Of a stretch of DNA of 64,000 bases, positions 59,050 through 64,000 are shown in pieces. Location of the stretch: positions 3,079,018-3,143,017 of the forward strand of contig NW_006920412.1 of assembly GCF_000344685.1 (NCBI RefSeq), written 5' to 3'. Position numbers and translations under genes: made by a program. Below the pieces are notes generated by a model, which had not been told where the DNA came from, made no database searches, and saw nothing but the letters and a program-made list of their open reading frames with translations. The DNA comes from Gloeophyllum trabeum ATCC 11539. Taxonomy: Eukaryota > Basidiomycota > Agaricomycetes > Gloeophyllales > Gloeophyllaceae. Numbering within the stretch: position 1 is the stretch's first letter; each line of letters begins with the position of its first letter.

Positions 59050-59600
59050 GTGCGTCCACGCCTTCCCTCGATGTGTCAACTGGTTACTAGCCGTCCGGGG
59101 ATCTGATTTCAAGAAGTTCTTAGCCACGCCCGTCGGCATCGCTATGCTCCCGTCCGCGTTCCCCACGCTGTACTAGGTGACCTTCACAGGCTTCTTCGTC
59201 CATGTCAAGGCATCCCGCTGGCTGCAGTGGCTCCTGCCCGCTCAAGCATAGCCTCGACGTGCTATCGGTCAACGAAGTCGGCAGCGGCCTCATGATCCAG
59301 GTACCTAGTCGCCCGTACCCTCGCGGTGTCGAGTCTGCCTGACGGCGTATAGACGCAGTTGTTCGGGTTCGGTGTGACCAATTATCGCGACGTTTTGGTT
59401 TTGTTCGCGTTCATTGTCGGTTTCGCCGCGGTTGTGAATCGGTTGTATCGTTTACTGTGCCCGAGATCCGAATGGATGCTCCTCGCTGTGTACTACGAAT
59501 CCACTGGCGCGTAGATTGCACGTCCAACTGCCTTTCTCATCTCTTCCTCAGATTTCATTTCATAATGTATGTGCACCGTAGGTTTAATGTTCCGGAAACT
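59050..59600 (+). pseudogene. Decayed second copy of the ADP1 transporter 3' end
   Basis: Begins with the splice donor GTGCGT, matching the intron donor at 56895 of the complete gene. It continues through the exon for FAGFFVHL...LRWLQWLCPLKYSLEALSVNEVGSG (in pieces here), the last intron, LFGFGV...NYRDVLVLFAFIVGF and into the 3' UTR. Several premature stops (for example within the CTGTACTAGGTGACC stretch) and small deletions make it non-coding. Intron sequence is retained in part, so this is a DNA-level duplicate. It sits directly after the HNH pseudogene. Confidence 0.85.
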
Positions 59601-59923
59601 AAGTCTCAGACATTCGATCTGTTTGGATTGCTCGACGATCGTACACTTGCAGCTACGTACATTCTGAGAGTCCGTACAATTGTCCGAAGAAGGCGATGTG
59701 TCCATGCAGCCATGGTAACTAGAGGTCCATGGAATGAAACTTCTCAGTCCACGGTTTCGCCGCCATGCCCCCAAGACCCGATGAGAATACACCCTATGCG
59801 CGGATACGCCCTTCGCCACTGAGAATCTGAGACTACCCTCTGCAGATGGCCACATTAACTGAAACCTTACCCACGGACTTTCAATATCATACGATAGACG
59901 AGGAGGACACCACTTACGAAGCC

Positions 59924-60340
59924 CTAGAGCCCGCATGCAGCAGCAGGGACCTGCGTCGACGACGCCGCCTGCACAATCCCATACTCGACCGCATGTCCAC
60001 CTGTCAGGGTATTCATCGCCGTCTCGCCGATGTTGAACCCGCTACCCGCGTGGTCGACCGCGAGCACGGTGATCGTCGTCGTCCCGTACGTGATGTTCCA
60101 GCACGTCCCGCACGCGGCCGAGTTCCACCCCGCGACGGCCTGCGCGCCGCCGATGTACGGGAAGGACGGGAGCGAGCCGAAGGTCGTGTAACCCTTGGTG
60201 AGCAGACCGTTGGTCCCGTCGGAGCACGCGACGGTCGCGAGCGACTGGTTCGCGTTGTCGTAGACGGAGTCCCAGGAGACTTGCTGGGAGAGCGCGGCGG
60301 GGAGGGCGGTGAGCGTGGCGAGGAGCGCGATGAATTTCAT
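59924..60340 (-). CDS. Cerato-platanin family secreted protein
   Basis: Small secreted protein with a double-psi beta-barrel related to expansins; family members bind chitin oligomers, loosen polysaccharides and can be recognised by plants. One uninterrupted exon of 138 residues, unusual for this window. The start at 60340 gives the signal peptide MKFIALLATLTALPAALSQQ, then VSWDSVYDNANQSLATVAC, the typical N-terminus (VxYDxxYD-like). SFPYIGGAQAVAGWNSAAC, GTCWNITYGTTTITVLAVDH and AGSGFNIGETAMNTLTGG follow, ending with VPAAACGL. The four conserved cysteines are present (TVACSDG, SAACGTC, AAACGL). A TATA box lies about 70 bases upstream. Codons are strongly C-ending, suggesting high expression. 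Confidence 0.96.
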   Translation of the reverse strand: MKFIALLATLTALPAALSQQVSWDSVYDNANQSLATVACSDGTNGLLTKGYTTFGSLPSFPYIGGAQAVAGWNSAACGTCWNITYGTTTITVLAVDHAGSGFNIGETAMNTLTGGHAVEYGIVQAASSTQVPAAACGL

Positions 60341-61797
60341 GCTGGGATGCGGGTGGGGATTTTGGACTGGGACGCGAACGTGAGGCCGGTGAGTCCAGCT
60401 CGGTGCGCTTTATAGCGTGCACGAGAGTCAAGCCGAACAACTCGTCGACCCGGCAGAAGACGTTGGCCCTTCCGGCGGGCATCGAAGAATCACAGCAGAA
60501 CCAGCGCGAGACCGAGTAAGAGCGTCAGATGCCGTCCATATTCTGCCTGAAGGAAGCAGGGGCGCATGGCCACTTTTTCATCTCGACTAGCTTTCCCTGG
60601 CAGTTCGGGATAAGGAACATCAAATATGGGGCACATTACCTTGGCTGGGCCTCCTGACATGGCATTCGCGCCCAGGTCGCGGTATTGGGAAGCAGTGCAG
60701 AAGACGGATATGAATAGCGGCCTGGGACACGGGGGGATGAGGAAGACCATCAGAGGGCATATCAGACGATTAAAGCTACAGCTCTGACTGAGAACGTGAA
60801 TCCACTTGCGAGTGCACAAGAGCCGACGGAAGACAAGAACACTGCTGCACTAGAAGCATAGAGACTTTTTGACGTCAATCTGTAGCTTAACCCCTCCTGG
60901 CGACACTCGATGAAACAAGGAGGACGAAAGGGATTTGTACGGCCGAAAGCCAGCGAGGCACGTGGCGCGAAGTCGGGTACACCAGGTTATCTTGCCCAGT
61001 ATGTGCTCTGTGCGAATCCCAGCAGGGTTCATGGGACCATAGCCATGATCTTCCCAGTGGCGGTATATGGTCGCACAATAGAACCAGGCTAATTGGTGCC
61101 GAGGTATATATTTGTCTGAAGCGGTAGCGCGAGCGGCGACATAACGTACAAGACAGAGCACCCGGAAATTTCAGAGGTCAAGAGAAATAGGATTGATGTG
61201 CCAGTGGTGGTTTGGACCTTATGCGAACGACTTCTGCTCATATTAGACAGGATTGCTCGCCTATCAACTGACCATCAGCACAGATCCTAGCAGCTTCAGC
61301 TCGTGTGCATGAGCGTGATATCGACCAAGAGGAAGAGGACAGCACTTATACTCGTTAGCGTGATTGCGAGTCGTAAGTTCCTGGCCGCGCAAGATGACAC
61401 CAGATTAGCCTGAGGTCCTTCGCTCGGTAGCATTTGTCGAGCACCATGACCAACGTAGGCAGCAAACAGCCCATCGGGCCAGAAGCCTTCATCCCGACCA
61501 GCGTGGACATCGAGGCAAGTGGTCTCGCCGCGCTCCGATTGTGCAGGAGAAGACAGGGGACGCAAAGTGGCTTCAGGCATGTTTAGTGTTCTGTCAGCAA
61601 TGGCAGTGTCCACCATGAACAGCAACCAAAGGATCCGTTTCACAAGCCCTCTCGACATAGGACTCGTAAACCGAATCTTTAGGTCACGGCATTGGCCGTC
61701 ACTCAAACACACGCCAGATCGCCCAATCATGAAGAAAACGAAATAGTTGCCAGACCTGCACGCCAGAGCCGCTTGAGGAAAGGAACGAGGTATCCAG
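60341..61797. other. Gene-poor region, possible displaced gene fragment
   Basis: The first part holds the cerato-platanin promoter. On the minus strand, directly after the HNH relic, an open run reads LDTSFLSSSGSGVQVWQLFR and then FLHDWAIWRVFE before a stop near 61700. Further open pieces follow at 61296-61640 on the same strand. I recognise no family. By analogy with the two other HNH loci this could be the displaced 3' end of an unknown gene. Confidence 0.35.
60409..60414 (-). promoter_or_regulatory. TATA box of the cerato-platanin gene
   Basis: TATAAA on the minus strand, about 70 bases before the start codon at 60340. Confidence 0.6.
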
Positions 61798-62639
61798 CTA
61801 CAGGGGACAGCGCCGTTGTACCGGAGCCTTGTACAATGCCCTCATGAGCTCTTCTCCCCCCTTAACGATTGACCGCCATCTGCTTGGAGCTGACAGTCAG
61901 CGTCGTCGGCTCGATCTCCCTATACAGCTCATCCTCGAGAGACGCTTCCGGTCCAAGCAGTCCCTTCAAGCTGATATCCCGAAAGGCTCGATGAGCGCAC
62001 CAGCTGTACTAGCCCACGACAGCTACACAAGGTTCAGTCAAGACAAATCAACCTTCAGGATGCCATACATTCTTACGAGCCGTCCCGGGGATATTGATGT
62101 CCGAGGCGAGGCACTGCGAGATGATATGGATCACCTGCGTCAGACACGCGATCTCCTTGACCATAGGTCACCAGACAGCGCAGGTCGATTCTCCTCGAGC
62201 AGCCATCCCGGAGTCCCATTATGCGATGTTGCCGGAGTGGGTCCATTGGGATTCCGGACTACAATGGGATTCATAGAACTCGCACGAAGCACGAAAATAG
62301 AGGGGCAAGCGACGTACACACGGCAGCGAGACCAAACACATACAAGTGGACAAGGCCGGCAAGGAGCCGGAGGTCCCAGCAGCCTTCGTTGATCTCTTCA
62401 GCCAGACGCGTCTGCTCGCTGTCGGTGGGAGCTTCTATGAGTACAAATCCGAGGGTACGGGCTGATACAACAGGAGAGGGTTTGAACATGGTGCCATCTG
62501 GCTGCCCATCAAACACATCCCGGCTACTTTGGCCTTGTAGCCAAGGACACGTCTCGTAAGCGGTGTGTTCACCTGTCCCGCAGCTATAGGGGTTGTCTGG
62601 AAGACGCATTGGCTTCAGCGCAAGATTGGAACCTGCCAT
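61798..62639 (-). pseudogene. HNH nuclease family gene, third copy, middle deleted
   Basis: The start at 62639 (MAGSNLALKPMRLPDNPYS) is followed by an open N-terminal domain of the family: GTGEHTAYETCPWLQGQ, SPVVSARTLGFVLIEAPTDS, LAEEINEGCWDLRLLAGLVH. After an intron comes NGPTPATSHNG, then QVIHIISQC. The sequence after FGISAxKGLLG-like codons jumps straight to DELYREIEPTTLTV, so about 300 bases with the HNH Asn/His part and the LALHAACA region are missing compared with the copy at 57699-59049. The unit ends CCCTGTAG at 61798, like the other copies (CTGTAG and AATAG). Confidence 0.75.
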
Positions 62640-64000
62640 CTGGTCCGGTGGGATGTTAGCCTAGATGGAGACTGCGGTGCTGTATTATCTCCCCATGTAC
62701 GATACCTCAAGACTAGCAAGGCGTCTTAATGGTCTCTTGTAAGTTGCAGGGCCACAATGAGATTCCGAGAATTTTACGATTATTTGTCTGTGTTTTCCGA
62801 TTCCTCTAGAATCGGTTTACTGTTCAGTAGTTGTATAGGGCTCTCTGGTGATCGAGAAAGCGAGCGCTTAACAGGGGTTATACCACTTACAGCCCAAATT
62901 ACTCGAAATGTAATAGGAGCACTGCTCATAAATGGAAATTAATTCCAAATATGTAGGGTGGCACTGTCAGGCATCCCCCGGCTGCCTAATGGCAAGCATC
63001 CTGTTGCCTACGGTACAAGCTATCACAGTGTTGAAAACATGCTGTATACAGTACACTGACTCTACAGTAACACTGATCGAGGGTGGCGGAATGCCACCCT
63101 AGGGCAGCGAAGAAGGCACTTGTTATCTATTCCTCAGATATATGTAACTGTAAAGCTTGACACCAAGTATCTGATGGATCGAAGACTCTGACCGCACCGG
63201 CGGGCCGCTAACTTGAGAGTTAGAAGTTGATATCATTCAGTATCATTCAGGTCAAGATGAAATAACTATGAGCATTGTTGATGCCGCGCAGCGCCCGGGG
63301 AGCAAGAAAGATTATTTCCCTGCTTGTAGAGTCCCTGCTGTGGGTTTACCATAGACTTTTATATGTGAGGAATCGGACCTGGCGTGCCGCGCAGCGCCGA
63401 ATGCCTCCCAAGTTTTCCGCTCCTTGTGCCAGTAGATCTCGCGACGCCACAATATTCCTGCCACACCGTCAGTCCTTAAAACTGCCGAGCGATGCCCAGT
63501 AGACTACTGAGCACTCGCGAAACATGCGGTCGGTGTGACCTAGACGTCCTTAGGCCTCGGATGTGTCTCCCAGAGTCCCCAGAGTCTCAGTCGAGTATAA
63601 TACGTACAGACATGTCGCGGCTCGCCTCTTTCGCTGCGCCCCCGGGCATTCACACGGTCGTCGACTGTGTCTCGTCCGAGTCGCTTCCTCGTTTCCTCTG
63701 AATCGCCAGCACGAAGCTAACGCTCTATCCTGGCAATATACATCGTCTGGGCGGATTGTATATAACGACGTGCGGGAGACTGGTCACAGGGCTTGTGTAC
63801 GGCCAGAAGTCTTTCTGTTTGCAAGAAGTGACTCTCCGAATTCGTCGCACATCCTCATGGAGGTAGCGCATGTAGGCTGTCCTCGGATCCACTGCCTTTG
63901 GCGTTGAAGGCGACCCGCTGGACTTGATCTATACGTGTGCGTTGGCATGCGCTGTACCGTCCGCTGGCAATGTTGTCATCGCCGAGGTACTTCCGATAAT
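62640..64000. other. Gene-poor window end
   Basis: AT-richer sequence (62690-63150) followed by mixed sequence. Only short open frames; no gene, RNA or repeat recognised. Confidence 0.45.

Overview
The window is nuclear DNA of a filamentous basidiomycete, most likely an agaricomycete close to wood-decay fungi. Genes are split by many introns of about 50-60 bases with GT-AG ends and CTRAY branch sites. The gene set also fits: fungal elongation factor 3, a cerato-platanin, secreted 'glycopeptide' proteins, a Zn2Cys6 regulator, and an HNH nuclease family typical of agaricomycetes. There are no operons, CRISPR arrays or prokaryotic signals. Exon joins given here were worked out by eye from splice signals, reading phase and family knowledge.

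Layout. 1-5.1 kb: PFS2 (mRNA 3'-end processing, cut by the window edge) and a PP1 glycogen-targeting subunit. 6-9.5 kb: a tandem MYND-finger array, one copy intact and two damaged, mixed with a stray 3' fragment of the neighbouring gene. 9.7-16.2 kb: an Ariadne-type RBR ubiquitin ligase, a Zn2Cys6 transcription factor and adenylate kinase ADK1. 16.3-17.8 kb: an 891-base run of N between identical 201-bp flanks, inside a perfect 116-bp inverted repeat. 18.2-37.4 kb is a housekeeping block: WBP1 (N-glycosylation), VPH1 (V-ATPase), EF-3 (translation), an M50B-like membrane metalloprotease, CWC22 (splicing), a LACTB2-type metallo-beta-lactamase and gamma-glutamyltranspeptidase. 37.5-44.5 kb: an unrecognised gene, a type II haloacid dehalogenase-like enzyme and two secreted glycopeptide genes. 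44.7-49.6 kb: a protein kinase with a decayed 3' duplicate. 49.6-53.3 kb is gene-poor. 53.3-60.3 kb: COX17, an ADP1-type ABCG transporter with a decayed 3' duplicate, and a cerato-platanin. 60.3-64 kb is gene-poor apart from a broken HNH gene.

The most interesting pattern is at two separate loci, the kinase and the ADP1 transporter. In gene orientation each has the same order: intact gene, then a broken HNH-nuclease-family gene on the same strand, then a second, decayed copy of that gene's 3' end. In both cases the second copy starts exactly at a GTGCGT splice donor of the host gene, right after a TAG that ends the HNH unit. This looks like a nuclear version of the endonuclease elements of fungal mitochondria that bring a replacement gene 3' end and push the resident one downstream. 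A third HNH relic at 61.8-62.6 kb ends in the same TAG. Partial duplication of gene 3' ends is therefore a recurring process in this window.
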